A stretch of DNA of 64,000 nt from Streptococcus sp. S5 (GCF_034134805.1 NZ_CP139419.1:1550001-1614000); one strand, 5' to 3'; numbered from the stretch's first letter, positions 28,463 to 37,256 are shown. The notes: generated by a model from the sequence alone, not told the origin. Numbers and translations: made by a program.

Positions 28463-29017
28463 TTATTCAGCTGATGAAGAGAGCAATGGTGCAATTGATT
28501 GATAAGCACCTTCAAGAGCTTTTTGGGCAATATCGCGAGCACTCTTTATTTGTTGTGCAAATTGAGCACGAGGTTGCTCAGGCACAACTGTATCATCAGA
28601 ACCAAGGGATGAAAGTGACTCGTTAAAAGCTTTTCTTGCAGTTTCCATAGATTGGATACCTGCATCTACTTGCTTATTATAGGCCTCTTTACCAGAAGCT
28701 GGAATCTTATCACCAATTTCTTTGAGATATTTTGTGTAGTTATCGATCATTTTTCCATAAATGGTTTTCATATCACCAAGTGTTTTGGCGTTATCGATTT
28801 CATCATCAGTCAACAAGACAATTTCTGGAATATCAACAGAAGAGGTTGCTGATTTAGATGAACTGCTTGATTTGCTTTCTGAAGTAGATGATTTTTCTAC
28901 TTTGCTAGAAGAAGCTTTTGAATCCTTGCTTGATGATTCTGAAGCAGTTTTACCAGAACAAGCTGCTAACGTTGCAACCGACAAGAGAGCCACACCGGCT
29001 GTAAGAAGTTTTTTCAT
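28463..29017 (-). CDS. Lipoprotein with serine-rich linker
   Basis: 184 residues from the ATG at 29017 (MKKLLTAGVALL), which follows TAGGAG. Lipobox TLAAC at about residues 16-20, then a 40-residue Ser/Lys-rich linker, then a helical domain (LTDDEIDNAKTLGDMKTIYGKMIDNYTKYL; AFNESLSSLG). Helical domains like this occur in small streptococcal cell-surface lipoproteins; no function can be given. Single gene; a family A repeat follows its stop codon. Confidence 0.8.
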   Translation of the reverse strand: MKKLLTAGVALLSVATLAACSGKTASESSSKDSKASSSKVEKSSTSESKSSSSSKSATSSVDIPEIVLLTDDEIDNAKTLGDMKTIYGKMIDNYTKYLKEIGDKIPASGKEAYNKQVDAGIQSMETARKAFNESLSSLGSDDTVVPEQPRAQFAQQIKSARDIAQKALEGAYQSIAPLLSSSAE

Positions 29018-29189
29018 ATTTTTTCTCCTATAAATAAAGAATGAATATATTTTAAATGATTTTCCTTTAATTGTCAAACATTTTCTGTTTTCAAATACTT
29101 ATGCACCGCTAATTATCACTAGTTCTTAACATATTTTATATCCTAAAAATTATTTCTTTTATTGTATTTTTATTCATTCTTTGGATAAA

Positions 29190-29220
29190 CAAAACCAGAA
29201 AAACAGTCCTTTTCTGGTTT
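29190..29220 (-). terminator. Terminator of the DUF4767 lipoprotein gene
   Basis: AAACCAGAAAA / TTTTCTGGTTT hairpin eleven bases past the stop at 29231. Confidence 0.85.
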
Positions 29221-29230
29221 ATTCTTCTTT

Positions 29231-30349
29231 TTATTGATGAAGCAACTGTGTAAATTCTTCTTGAAGTTCCTTGTTGTCCGTTGGTTTTAGATACATCTTT
29301 CCACCATTAGTCGTTGGAGAATGAAAGACAATGCCTTCTCCTGTATCTGTAATGGCAAAGAAATAACTATGCACATCTGGATACTTGTCCCAATTGCTAT
29401 AGCGTTCCACGATGCGGTATTTTGCATTTCCCTGACCAGTATCTGTATAAATGGCATCCATCTTGCTATTTTCCCCTAGAGTATAGAGGTTGTCTGGTCC
29501 TACATCACCGCCAGCGATGCCTTTTTGATAGTTGGGTTGGCCCATCTTTTCTCCCCAGGTCTTCATAAATTCTGCTAATTTTGCTGATTTTTCAGCGTTC
29601 CAAGGCGTTTTTTCCTGGCTTTGGCTATTTCCCGCTGATGGTGCGCTGTCAAAAGTTTGCCAGTCAAAAGCCTTGAGATCCAGTTTATTCTCATCCGATT
29701 TTCCAAAGAGGCTATTCAGATCTGAACCAGGTACTTGGACTTCTTCTTCCTGGACTTTGGTCGCAGCTTGAGGCGTCTTTTCTATCCGTGAGAGCACAGC
29801 TACCCCACGGCCAGTTCCTGACATCCAGCTGACTTCTAAGACTTCTCCTCCCTGATAGAGGGTCGTCGCATTGCGCGCTCCACCGTGTCCAGCGACGAAA
29901 CCTTCAGCTAGCAGGGTCGGTTTTTGGTTCTTGAGGTAATAAACTCCTGTCACAAAGTAGCTTCCATCGGTCTGCTGATTGGCGATGATCATCTCATCTA
30001 CCCCATCGTTATTTAAGTCCTTAAAGGCATAGCGAACGGCATCTGGCTGATTGATCACGGTCTCGATCACCCAGCTATTGATCATCCGATCTTCTTTGGC
30101 TAATGCATCATTCAATTTGGAAATAGCATCTAAATCTTTTGAAGTGGCAAAAATCTTTTGGTAGTCTGAAAAAACAGACTGGTATAATTGTTTGTTATCT
30201 GCTTTTTTCGCTTGTTTCTTTGCTGAGGTCTGGCTTGTTGCAGCCTCTTTTTTGGGACTGGACTGGCGTTGGTATCTTTGGTAACATCCTGTTAACATGA
30301 CCATACTCGAAGCCACTATTCCTAACTGCACCCATTGTTTTCTTTTCAT
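29231..30349 (-). CDS. DUF4767 lipoprotein
   Basis: 372 residues from the ATG at 30349 (MKRKQWVQLG); an upstream in-frame start at 30430 lacks support. The lipobox MLTGC gives a lipid anchor at about residue 21. After a low-complexity linker, a middle domain has calcium-binding-like text (YAFKDLNNDGVDEMIIANQ), an EF-hand-like loop seen in secreted proteins. The last 125 residues form a DUF4767 domain (WGEKMGQPNYQKG to the C-terminus). Extracytoplasmic, role unknown. It lies 83 bases after the DUF915 gene and may be co-transcribed with it. Confidence 0.85.
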   Translation of the reverse strand: MKRKQWVQLGIVASSMVMLTGCYQRYQRQSSPKKEAATSQTSAKKQAKKADNKQLYQSVFSDYQKIFATSKDLDAISKLNDALAKEDRMINSWVIETVINQPDAVRYAFKDLNNDGVDEMIIANQQTDGSYFVTGVYYLKNQKPTLLAEGFVAGHGGARNATTLYQGGEVLEVSWMSGTGRGVAVLSRIEKTPQAATKVQEEEVQVPGSDLNSLFGKSDENKLDLKAFDWQTFDSAPSAGNSQSQEKTPWNAEKSAKLAEFMKTWGEKMGQPNYQKGIAGGDVGPDNLYTLGENSKMDAIYTDTGQGNAKYRIVERYSNWDKYPDVHSYFFAITDTGEGIVFHSPTTNGGKMYLKPTDNKELQEEFTQLLHQ

Positions 30350-30432
30350 CTTATTTCCTATAGTCTCCCTTATTTTCATACTAAACTTTATTATACTAAA
30401 AAAAAGGTGAGGAAGGAATCCCTTCTTCACAC

Positions 30433-31290
30433 TTAGTTTATTTTATTCGGTTTGGCACGACTATCCGTTTGACTTTCAATATGCTCTTTCACCAAGGCAA
30501 CTACCTCATCATTGGTCGGAAGATCCGAGTGCTGGGCATCTTCCCCCGTCACCGTAATCTCCGTATAGCTAGCTGCTTGGTTTTGGTAGATATATTTCCC
30601 AGCAGAAACACTGGCATCTGGGACCAACTCATCTGAATCATAGGTGATGGTCCCTGCTACTGAATACATATGAAGGGTTGTGGGGATAGCTTCTTTTCCC
30701 TTGATAAAGTCAGCCAACATCTCAGATTTATTTTTGATATTGGTCTCCGTGAAATTGTAGGGAGTTCCGATGGTCATGAGGGTCTTGAGATCCACATCAT
30801 AATCCCCCAGGTAATTTTCAATAAAGGCTGTATAAATCAAGCCACCGTTGGAATGACCCAAGCCCTTAAAATTATTAAAATTGTATTTGGCTTGAAGGGC
30901 TTCAAAGGCTTGATTGAATAGTTTAGCCTGCTTTTTAATGTTGCTATAGCCATCTTTGTTGTTTTCAAAACCAACCACAATTACCGGCTCATTGTCCTTG
31001 GCATCAATACTACCACTATAGGTGATATGCCCATCATTCCAAACCTTAAGCTTAAGTAGACTGTGTTTGGTTCCTTGGCGGCCTTGGTTGAGCTTGGTTA
31101 CCAAGCTATCGAAGCGGTTCTCTGTTGCTGAGCTTCCCGGGATCATGATGATGGGAGACAATTTTGAATTATAAAATTTCTCGATTTTTGAAACATTGGT
31201 CCGAGTCCAGCTATAAGAAGGAATGGCTAAAGCGATTAAGAAAAGACTAACCAAAGTGAGGACGATCGCTGTTTTTTTAGATTGTTTCAT
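30433..31290 (-). CDS. DUF915 family alpha/beta hydrolase
   Basis: 285 residues. N-terminal signal anchor (about residues 9-24). The nucleophile elbow GHSNGG is near residue 146, preceded by the oxyanion region IIMIPGSSATENRFDSLV. A late HSDLPTN histidine could complete the triad. DUF915 hydrolases are secreted or membrane-anchored in lactobacilli and streptococci; the substrate is unknown. It overlaps the upstream PTS-IIC-like gene by 14 bases, so expression is coupled. Confidence 0.88.
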   Translation of the reverse strand: MKQSKKTAIVLTLVSLFLIALAIPSYSWTRTNVSKIEKFYNSKLSPIIMIPGSSATENRFDSLVTKLNQGRQGTKHSLLKLKVWNDGHITYSGSIDAKDNEPVIVVGFENNKDGYSNIKKQAKLFNQAFEALQAKYNFNNFKGLGHSNGGLIYTAFIENYLGDYDVDLKTLMTIGTPYNFTETNIKNKSEMLADFIKGKEAIPTTLHMYSVAGTITYDSDELVPDASVSAGKYIYQNQAASYTEITVTGEDAQHSDLPTNDEVVALVKEHIESQTDSRAKPNKIN

Positions 31291-32569
31291 CGCTTTCTCC
31301 TTTCACTTTTAGATCTTTTCGGATACGATTTCCCATGCGGACAAATGGTAGATAAAGGAGCACATCGACGGCAAAACAAAGTATACTGACAGCTAAGGCT
31401 CTCAGACTTCCTCCGGTTCCAATAAAAGCATAAAGAAGGCTAGGTGTCCCATCTGGCACGGGATAGACGGCTGCTGGCATCAGTTTGAAGCACAAAGCTA
31501 GAGCTGCTATCGCCATATTCACCAAAGGGATCAATAAAAAGGGAATCACATATAGGAGGTTGAGAAGGACCGGTATCCCTACCATGAAAGAAGCCCCATT
31601 GTTAAAGAGACTTGGAAACAGACTGAGAAGACTGACTTTCTTGTCCTTTTGACTTCGTGAAACCAATAAGATTGCAACCAAAAGCGCTAGGACAGCGCCG
31701 ACACCAGCCACCAGACCAAAACTGCGGTACAAATTGGTCAAGGTATAGAGATGAGGAATGCCTGTCGTTGAATGATGGGTCACAGCGTAGGTCAGATTTT
31801 CCAAGGCAAAGCTATCATCCGCAATTGAGTTCAAGGCAAAGACTTGACTATTACCAAACCAAGCAGATATGCTACTGAAAAGACCCATGACAAAGGTGGA
31901 CAGGAGATGATGACTGCTTACCGTTAGAGAAGCCAAGAACTGTCGGATAGTTTGAAAAATATTAAATTGATTTCCAAGAACCAAAAGAAGATTGAGGCTG
32001 ACCCCTAGAACTAAGGACAAGAAAATGGGACGCACCGTCTTGGGTTGATAGATGAAATCCTTGTCCACAATCTGGTCGTCACTGGCCTTGGATAGACGAA
32101 AGATCTGCCCAATTAGATAGCCTAAAAAAATCGCTAAGACGATATTGGTCGTCGCGGGTAAGTTGATACGCGTCAGTTGCCCGTCATGGAGCGGTCCCAC
32201 CAACAATTCCTGAGACCCTACAATCAAGCTGACCAAAAGAGCGGTGACACCTGCTGTCCCTGTACTTCTACCATAGTGCCCAGCTGTATATTTTCCAGCG
32301 AAATAAGTCGCTAAAGGTCCTGCTAGACCTCCTAAAAAATTGGAAAAATTAATGAGGACTTGACTAATGGCCTGATCCCACGGCAACCAGCTATCCATCG
32401 AAAAGAGCTGATGGATATAGCCTCGATCGGAGAAGACCGATAGAGCGATCACCCGAATGATTCCTGAAAATAGAAAAAAAGGAAATAAGGAAACAAGGGT
32501 TTTCTGGGAAATTTGAATCAAACTTTTTTCTCGTAACCAGAAAAACTTCTGGACTAAATACTTGGTCAT
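31277..32569 (-). CDS. PTS EIIC-like membrane protein
   Basis: 430 residues with about ten membrane helices. SNFLGGLAGPLATYFAGKYT, ISAWFGNSQVFALNSI and the late GIPVLLNLLYVIPFLLIPLVN match the EIIC domain of the lactose/cellobiose type. No EIIA or EIIB gene is adjacent, so if it transports sugar it must borrow partners, or it has lost the phosphotransfer role. The genes after it are a DUF915 hydrolase and a DUF4767 lipoprotein, an unusual setting for a PTS component. Confidence 0.8.
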   Translation of the reverse strand: MTKYLVQKFFWLREKSLIQISQKTLVSLFPFFLFSGIIRVIALSVFSDRGYIHQLFSMDSWLPWDQAISQVLINFSNFLGGLAGPLATYFAGKYTAGHYGRSTGTAGVTALLVSLIVGSQELLVGPLHDGQLTRINLPATTNIVLAIFLGYLIGQIFRLSKASDDQIVDKDFIYQPKTVRPIFLSLVLGVSLNLLLVLGNQFNIFQTIRQFLASLTVSSHHLLSTFVMGLFSSISAWFGNSQVFALNSIADDSFALENLTYAVTHHSTTGIPHLYTLTNLYRSFGLVAGVGAVLALLVAILLVSRSQKDKKVSLLSLFPSLFNNGASFMVGIPVLLNLLYVIPFLLIPLVNMAIAALALCFKLMPAAVYPVPDGTPSLLYAFIGTGGSLRALAVSILCFAVDVLLYLPFVRMGNRIRKDLKVKGESDETI

Positions 32570-32713
32570 GGGGCCTCCTGTTCGAGTTGATTGACTTCTT
32601 TACGTTTACTGTTTTCTTCTTATTATACCATACTGGCGAGCCTTTCCTTTCGTTTGGAGAAGCATCGTCTTTTGAGAATGCTGTTAATATTTTCAAAACT
32701 TTTCAAAAACTCT

Positions 32714-32758
32714 TTGACAGGGGTCTTCATTTCCTCTATACTATTTGTTAGCTAACAA
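32714..32758 (+). promoter_or_regulatory. Strong promoter with palindromic operator before the MFS gene
   Basis: TTGACA (32714-32719) and TATACT (32737-32742) with a 17-base spacer, almost consensus. A perfect 14-bp palindrome, TTGTTAGCTAACAA, covers 32745-32758, at the expected transcription start, where a TetR- or MarR-type repressor could block transcription. Confidence 0.8.
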
Positions 32759-32889
32759 AACGATGGATCAGGTTACCGTTGGTCGTGCTATGCTCCTAGC
32801 GATTGGAGCTGACGGAAAATCAGATCGTAACCATGATTTTTATACCATAGTCCATATCTTTAGGAAGATTTAGGAGGAATCAGACACCG
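32759..32889 (+). ncRNA. Structured leader of the MFS gene (candidate cis-regulatory RNA)
   Basis: About 130 transcribed, untranslated bases. ATCAGGTTAC (32767-32776) pairs with GTAACCATGAT (32827-32837) with one bulge; inside, CCGT pairs with ACGG and GCTCC (32792-32796) with GGAGC (32805-32809). The structure precedes AGGAGG and a 12-base gap to the ATG. It fits no riboswitch class I know by sight. Confidence 0.45.
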
Positions 32890-34284
32890 ATGTCACAAGA
32901 AAAAATTTCAGCCAAGGTCTTATTTGCAATCTTTGCAACAGGGATCCTTTCCTTTTGCGGGGTGGCTGGAGAAACTGCCATGAATATCACCTTCCCAATA
33001 TTGATGAAGGAATTTGAGATCAATACCGCAACCGTCCAGTGGGTCACCACCATCTATCTTCTAGTCGTTGCCTGTGTAGTCCCCTTATCTGCCTACCTTA
33101 AGCGCTCTTTTAAAATGAAGTCCATCTTTTTAGTTGGAAATCTCCTATCTGTTTTAGGTGTTCTCATTGACTTCCTAGCTCCAAGTTTTGGCTTTGTGGT
33201 CTTGGGTCGATTGGTCCAAGGAATGGGGGTTGGTTTTGCCCTTCCTCTGATGTTTAATATCATTTTAGAGCAGGTCCCAAAACGCAAGATCGGTCTCATG
33301 ATGGGAGTGGGGACCCTGATTACAGCTATCGCTCCCGCCATTGGTCCTACTGTCGGTGGTCTCTTGACAGCTAACTTCGGCTGGCGCTCCATCTTTTTGG
33401 TTCAATTCCCGATCCTTCTAGCTTCGCTAGTTGCAGGACTTCGCTCCATTGAGCAAATCAGTAAAGTCAAACGAGAAACCCTTGATATCATGAGCCTTCT
33501 CGCCATTATTGCATCATTTTTAGGCTTGATTCTAGGCATTCACGGTCTCTCTGACCATGCTTTCTTTAGTTTTTCTGTCCTTGGTTGGCTGGTGATTGGG
33601 TTCTTGGGACTGGTTCTCTTAGTCTGGCGGTCCAATCAGTTGGAGAATCCCATTATCAACCTTGCCATCTTAAAGAACCATCTCCTCACTGGCCATGTTC
33701 TTGCCTTTTTCACTTTCCAATTAGGTTCTCTGGCCATGAGTTTCCTCTTGCCCAATTATATCCAGTTGGTCAACCACTCTAACACCACACTTGCAGCTTT
33801 GATGCTGCTTCCAGGAGCCATCATCGGAGCTGGCTTTGCTCCTTTCTCCGGTCTCATTCTAGATAAACTAGGCGCCCGCAGACCAATTCTCCTTGGAGCT
33901 GTTTTGATCCTTCTGGCTCATTTCTTCTTCACACTCTTTGGCTTGAAGTTATCAAATGTCTTGATTCTTGTCTTTTACATGATCTTCATGACCGGTATGG
34001 GGCTTGCCTTTGGCAATATCATGACCAACGGACAAAAACAACTCTCTCTGGAAGAGCAACCTGATGCGAACGCGATTTTTAACACCTTGCAACAATTTGC
34101 AGGCGCTGTCGGAACAACCCTAGCTTCGCTGATCGTTGCCATGAGCCAAGCTAATCAAAAGATGGACTTCACCCAAGCCACTGCTAAAGGAAGCCGCAAC
34201 GGTTTTATGGTCTTATTTGCCTTAGGCATCTTCCAACTGCTTCTCTTATTTTGGGTTGTGGGGAAAGAACAAGATACGAATTAA
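32890..34284 (+). CDS. MFS drug efflux transporter, DHA2 (EmrB/QacA) type
   Basis: 464 residues with about fourteen membrane helices. The opening helix TAMNITFPILMKEFEI with VQWVTTIYLL is typical of DHA2 pumps; the motif C-like stretch GPTVGGLLTANFGWRSIFL is at about residues 150-172. Such pumps export hydrophobic drugs or dyes by proton exchange. A single-gene transcript with a near-consensus promoter, palindrome operator and structured leader at 5' and a clear terminator at 3' suggests inducible expression. Confidence 0.92.
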   Translation: MSQEKISAKVLFAIFATGILSFCGVAGETAMNITFPILMKEFEINTATVQWVTTIYLLVVACVVPLSAYLKRSFKMKSIFLVGNLLSVLGVLIDFLAPSFGFVVLGRLVQGMGVGFALPLMFNIILEQVPKRKIGLMMGVGTLITAIAPAIGPTVGGLLTANFGWRSIFLVQFPILLASLVAGLRSIEQISKVKRETLDIMSLLAIIASFLGLILGIHGLSDHAFFSFSVLGWLVIGFLGLVLLVWRSNQLENPIINLAILKNHLLTGHVLAFFTFQLGSLAMSFLLPNYIQLVNHSNTTLAALMLLPGAIIGAGFAPFSGLILDKLGARRPILLGAVLILLAHFFFTLFGLKLSNVLILVFYMIFMTGMGLAFGNIMTNGQKQLSLEEQPDANAIFNTLQQFAGAVGTTLASLIVAMSQANQKMDFTQATAKGSRNGFMVLFALGIFQLLLLFWVVGKEQDTN

Positions 34285-34296
34285 TTTTTCTCATCA

Positions 34297-34323
34297 GAAA
34301 ACAGCAATTTGCTGTTTTTTTGT
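34297..34323 (+). terminator. Terminator of the MFS gene
   Basis: AAACAGC / GCTGTTT hairpin with a run of seven T, 14 bases after the stop codon. Confidence 0.9.
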
Positions 34324-34405
34324 TATCCTTTCCGCACTCGCGTTAGAATACCATCAGGATCCTCAAAGGTAAAATCACTTCTGCTAAATAAATCTTGCTA
34401 GAATA
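34323..34405 (-). pseudogene. C-terminal remnant of a VOC family gene
   Basis: On the minus strand a short open stretch reads DLFSRSDFTFEDPDGILTRV and then RKG and a stop, the closing metal-site strand of a VOC/glyoxalase-type protein. No start or N-terminal part is visible upstream before the VIT gene region. The piece is not similar at the DNA level to the VOC gene at 6500. The bases from 34406 to 34500 hold nothing else I can name. Confidence 0.6.
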
Positions 34406-34501
34406 GGCGTATGACCTATTCTTTCTTTTTGCTTGCAATGCCAAAGATTATAACTTAAATTTCATTAAATTGTCGAACTTTTATCATTTGAGTTAAAATC
34501 C

Positions 34502-34538
34502 TTGCTTTCTTATTGTATTTTATTTATAATCATTCTAA
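34502..34538 (+). promoter_or_regulatory. Promoter with PerR-like box before the VIT gene
   Basis: TTGCTT (34502-34507) and TATAAT (34525-34530) with a 17-base spacer. The -10 is embedded in TTATAATCATTCTAA (34524-34538), which fits the PerR box TTATAATNATTATAA with one mismatch. Confidence 0.65.
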
Positions 34539-34559
34539 ATAAGATAAAGGAGACATTGT

Positions 34560-35255
34560 ATGACTGAAATGAAACATGGAGTAGATGAATCATTTAACGA
34601 CCGCTTGAATATCTTGAGAGCCGCTGTTCTCGGGGCCAATGATGGGATTATTTCTATTGCTGGGGTGGTGATTGGGGTAGCCAGTGCCACACCAAACATC
34701 TGGATCATTTTCCTATCTGGCTTGTCGGCGATTCTGGCAGGTGCCTTTTCGATGGCGGGCGGTGAGTATGTCTCTGTTTCCACACAAAAAGACACGGAAG
34801 AAGCCGCTGTGAACCGCGAACAAGCCTTGTTGGATCGCGATCCAAAGTTAGCGAGAGAATCTCTCTACCACGCTTACCTTCAAAATGGAGAATGCGAAAC
34901 TTCCGCAAAGATTTTGACAGAACGGGCCTTTATGAAACATCCACTCAAAGCCCTGGTCGAAGAGAAATATGGTATCGAATATGAGGAGTTTACTAATCCT
35001 TGGCATGCTGCTGCATCTAGCTTTCTTGCTTTTTCGGTTGGTTCCCTTCCTCCAATGCTCTCTATTATTCTCTTTCCAACTGCCTATCGCATCCCGGTGA
35101 CGGTCTTCGTTGTTGGACTATCCTTGATCTTCACTGGCTATACCAGTGCAAAACTGGGAAAAGCACCAACCAAGCCAGCCATGCTTCGCAACCTCATCAT
35201 TGGCCTTCTCACCATGGGTGTGACTTACTTCTTCGGACAACTCTTTAGTATCTAA
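34560..35255 (+). CDS. VIT1/CCC1 family transporter
   Basis: 231 residues, ATG after AAGGAG. The family start LRAAVLGANDGIISIAGVVIGVA is at about residues 19-42 and ILAGAFSMAGGEYVSVSTQKDTE follows at 60-82, both diagnostic for VIT1/CCC1 proteins that move iron or manganese. Five membrane helices are expected; the cytoplasmic loop with acidic residues (AALDREPK-like text) binds metal in this family. The PerR-like box over the promoter would tie it to peroxide and metal control. Confidence 0.9.
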   Translation: MTEMKHGVDESFNDRLNILRAAVLGANDGIISIAGVVIGVASATPNIWIIFLSGLSAILAGAFSMAGGEYVSVSTQKDTEEAAVNREQALLDRDPKLARESLYHAYLQNGECETSAKILTERAFMKHPLKALVEEKYGIEYEEFTNPWHAAASSFLAFSVGSLPPMLSIILFPTAYRIPVTVFVVGLSLIFTGYTSAKLGKAPTKPAMLRNLIIGLLTMGVTYFFGQLFSI

Positions 35256-35283
35256 AAAGCTGAGACTTCTGTCTCAGCTTTTC
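35254..35283. terminator. Bidirectional terminator between convergent genes
   Basis: AAAAGCTGAGAC / GTCTCAGCTTTT perfect stem shared by the VIT gene and the oppositely oriented FMN reductase gene. Confidence 0.9.
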
Positions 35284-35823
35284 TTATGCTTCTAATAAGG
35301 CTTGTGCTTGTTTTTCCAGTCCTGCGACCGCTTCATCTGTCAAGACTAATTCACCTGTTTCCCAAGCTTCTGGGTTAACGGTTGTTCCAGTAAACTCTCC
35401 AACCACTTGAGTCCGAACGAAAGGCAAGAGCGCTTGGTAAGCCGCAAACATTGGTTCGTGTCCGGCATTGGCTACTGAAGAAACCGTTACGATCTTATCT
35501 TGAAGGGCAGATGGACCACGAGTTTCTGACAGGTCAAGGGCACGGCTAAGCCAGTCGATTAGGTTTTTCACTACACCTGGAATAGCAAAGTTATAGACTG
35601 GCGAGAAGATCCAGATGGCATCCGCAGCAAGAACCGCATCACGCGCTGCCTGCACAGCTGGTAGGGTTGGTGTTTCCAAATCTTGGTTCATCATTGGAAT
35701 GTCCTTGTAGTCCAAGTAAGTCACCGTTGCTTTTCCTTCCAGAAGACTTTCTGCTTTCTTAGCCATTTGGTGGTTAAAAGATCCTTGACGAAGGGATCCG
35801 ACAATAAATAAAATGTTTTTCAT
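35284..35823 (-). CDS. NADPH-dependent FMN reductase
   Basis: 179 residues, flavodoxin-like fold. FMN phosphate-binding loop [14 protein letters not shown] at the N-terminus and the isoalloxazine loop [23 protein letters not shown] at about residues 73-95 identify the NADPH-dependent FMN reductase/quinone reductase group. Physiological acceptor unknown; such enzymes detoxify quinones or azo compounds. Single gene with a promoter overlapped by an inverted repeat, so it is probably regulated. Confidence 0.9.
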   Translation of the reverse strand: MKNILFIVGSLRQGSFNHQMAKKAESLLEGKATVTYLDYKDIPMMNQDLETPTLPAVQAARDAVLAADAIWIFSPVYNFAIPGVVKNLIDWLSRALDLSETRGPSALQDKIVTVSSVANAGHEPMFAAYQALLPFVRTQVVGEFTGTTVNPEAWETGELVLTDEAVAGLEKQAQALLEA

Positions 35824-35867
35824 AGTTGTTTCCTCTTTCTGTTGTAAGATTATTTATTACAATAGCT

Positions 35868-35895
35868 ATTATACAGGATCACAATGTAATGTCAA
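35868..35895 (-). promoter_or_regulatory. Promoter of the FMN reductase gene
   Basis: On the minus strand TTGACA (35890-35895) and TATAAT (35868-35873), 16 bases apart. ATTACA and TGTAAT arms bracket the promoter, a possible repressor site. The bases from 35900 to 36127 hold only a terminator. Confidence 0.75.
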
Positions 35896-35961
35896 GGATT
35901 ACAACTCGTATTTTTAAACTTCTATTCCAGTTCACTAGGTGAGGGGCAAGAGGAGTGAGAA

Positions 35962-35992
35962 AAAAAGGTTGGATAAAAGTTTCCAACCTTCA
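35962..35992 (-). terminator. Terminator downstream of the first Rpn gene
   Basis: AAGGTTGGA / TCCAACCTT hairpin with a long T-run on the minus strand, about 135 bases after the stop at 36128. Confidence 0.7.
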
Positions 35993-36127
35993 ATAAATCA
36001 TAACCGTATAAATCTGTAGAGGATCAAGATCCAAAAATAACGAACTCCTGACGATCTTTACAATCCATTTTAGAACTACTTTTTTCTCAGCAAGTCAATT
36101 CTCAATCCCAAAATTCTGTTCTCGCTA

Positions 36128-37186
36128 CTACTCCTCGTTAGACGAATCCGTAGCCAACATTTTTTTGATGGATTCGCAGGATAAATCTGTCATTTCAGCA
36201 ATCATCTCGATACTCATCCCCTTCAAAGATAGTTTTTGAATCAGAGACTGCTGACCAGCTTGAACTCCCAACTCCATGCCTTCTTGTCTGCCTTGTTCCA
36301 ATCCCTGTTCGAGACCACGCTCGAGTCCTTGTTCAAGACCTTGTTCGAGTCCCTGTTCAAGACCTTGTTCAAGACCTTGTTCGAGTCCCTGTTCAAGACC
36401 TTTTTTCAACCCTTTCTGAAAACCGGCTTCCAGTTGTTCTTTCCGAAAGGTATCCATGCTCATTTCCCAATTTTCTCTGATACGAATCCGTTCATCAATC
36501 ATTTCTTTTTCCTCCCTTGTCCAATTTGATGGGATTAGGAGTGATTCTGCCTGCTCGATCACTTGATCTGGTTGATGACTGAATGGGCGATTACCAAAAA
36601 ATTCAAGCCATTGTCTCCAGTGAGCATTCAACTCCGTATCTCTACTTTCATTATACTTATCCAACTCTAAAAAGGCAACCTTTAACATATTGTGCGCTAC
36701 TCCATCCTTTCGAGAACTATAAAGAGGTGTCCCATCTACTGTATGGCGCATTTCATAGACATTGACGGGTGAATCTAAATGAGGAAAAATACTTCGCTCC
36801 AGGATAGCGATCCCATAGACCGGCTCCAGCTCCTGGTACATAGAATGGGTTGCCCCTTTCTTTCGCTTGCGTTGGACATTTTCTACCAGTTGATTGGCTA
36901 AATAATAGTGGAAACGATTCAAGAAATACTCTTGCTTCAAAACTTGAATCTCAATGATCACTTCAAGCCCACTATCTAGTCTTGCTCTCACATCAACGGA
37001 TGTTTCAAAAGGAAGATCTCCTAAAAACCCCTGCTCATGGATCTGGTCTCCTTCTAAAATCTCAACGGACTCTACTGGCAGATCCAATACTTCGCGGATA
37101 AACTTTGCTGTCACCTCCGGCAGGCTAAAAATCTTTTTTGCCATTAAATCCAAGGTGGGCGATACATACTCGTGTCGTTTCTTCAT
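36128..37186 (-). CDS. Rpn family recombination-promoting nuclease (first)
   Basis: 352 residues from the ATG at 37186 (MKKRHEYVSPTLD). PD-(D/E)XK nuclease of the Rpn/putative-transposase type: FETSVDVRARLDSGLEVIIEIQVLKQ carries the aspartate and E-x-Q catalytic residues (about 66-90), and KKIFSLPEVTAKFIREVLDLP precedes it. Then comes a run of about ten EQGL-type tetrapeptides near residue 262-300. Rpn proteins cut DNA and promote RecA-independent recombination, and some act in phage defence. The paralogue lies at 38507-39418. Confidence 0.9.
   Translation of the reverse strand: MKKRHEYVSPTLDLMAKKIFSLPEVTAKFIREVLDLPVESVEILEGDQIHEQGFLGDLPFETSVDVRARLDSGLEVIIEIQVLKQEYFLNRFHYYLANQLVENVQRKRKKGATHSMYQELEPVYGIAILERSIFPHLDSPVNVYEMRHTVDGTPLYSSRKDGVAHNMLKVAFLELDKYNESRDTELNAHWRQWLEFFGNRPFSHQPDQVIEQAESLLIPSNWTREEKEMIDERIRIRENWEMSMDTFRKEQLEAGFQKGLKKGLEQGLEQGLEQGLEQGLEQGLEQGLERGLEQGLEQGRQEGMELGVQAGQQSLIQKLSLKGMSIEMIAEMTDLSCESIKKMLATDSSNEE
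36291..36402 (-). repeat. 12-bp tandem repeat coding for EQGL units in the Rpn gene
   Basis: Repeated TTGTTCAAGACC-like 12-mers on the plus strand, read on the minus strand as Glu-Gln-Gly-Leu. As the unit is a multiple of three, slippage changes the length of the linker without a frameshift. Confidence 0.85.
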
Positions 37187-37256
37187 AGCAACCTCCAATG
37201 ATTTCGTGTAGGGAATCCCCTCACTTATACCATTCGAAAAAATTGCAGAAAAAAGG

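Noticed and set aside
32763..32873. 36-codon open frame in the MFS leader (ATG at 32763)
   Set aside because: No ribosome site; the bases form paired helices instead.
36291..36402. Phase variation by frameshift in the Rpn repeat
   Set aside because: The unit is 12 bp, so changes in number stay in frame; only linker length would vary.
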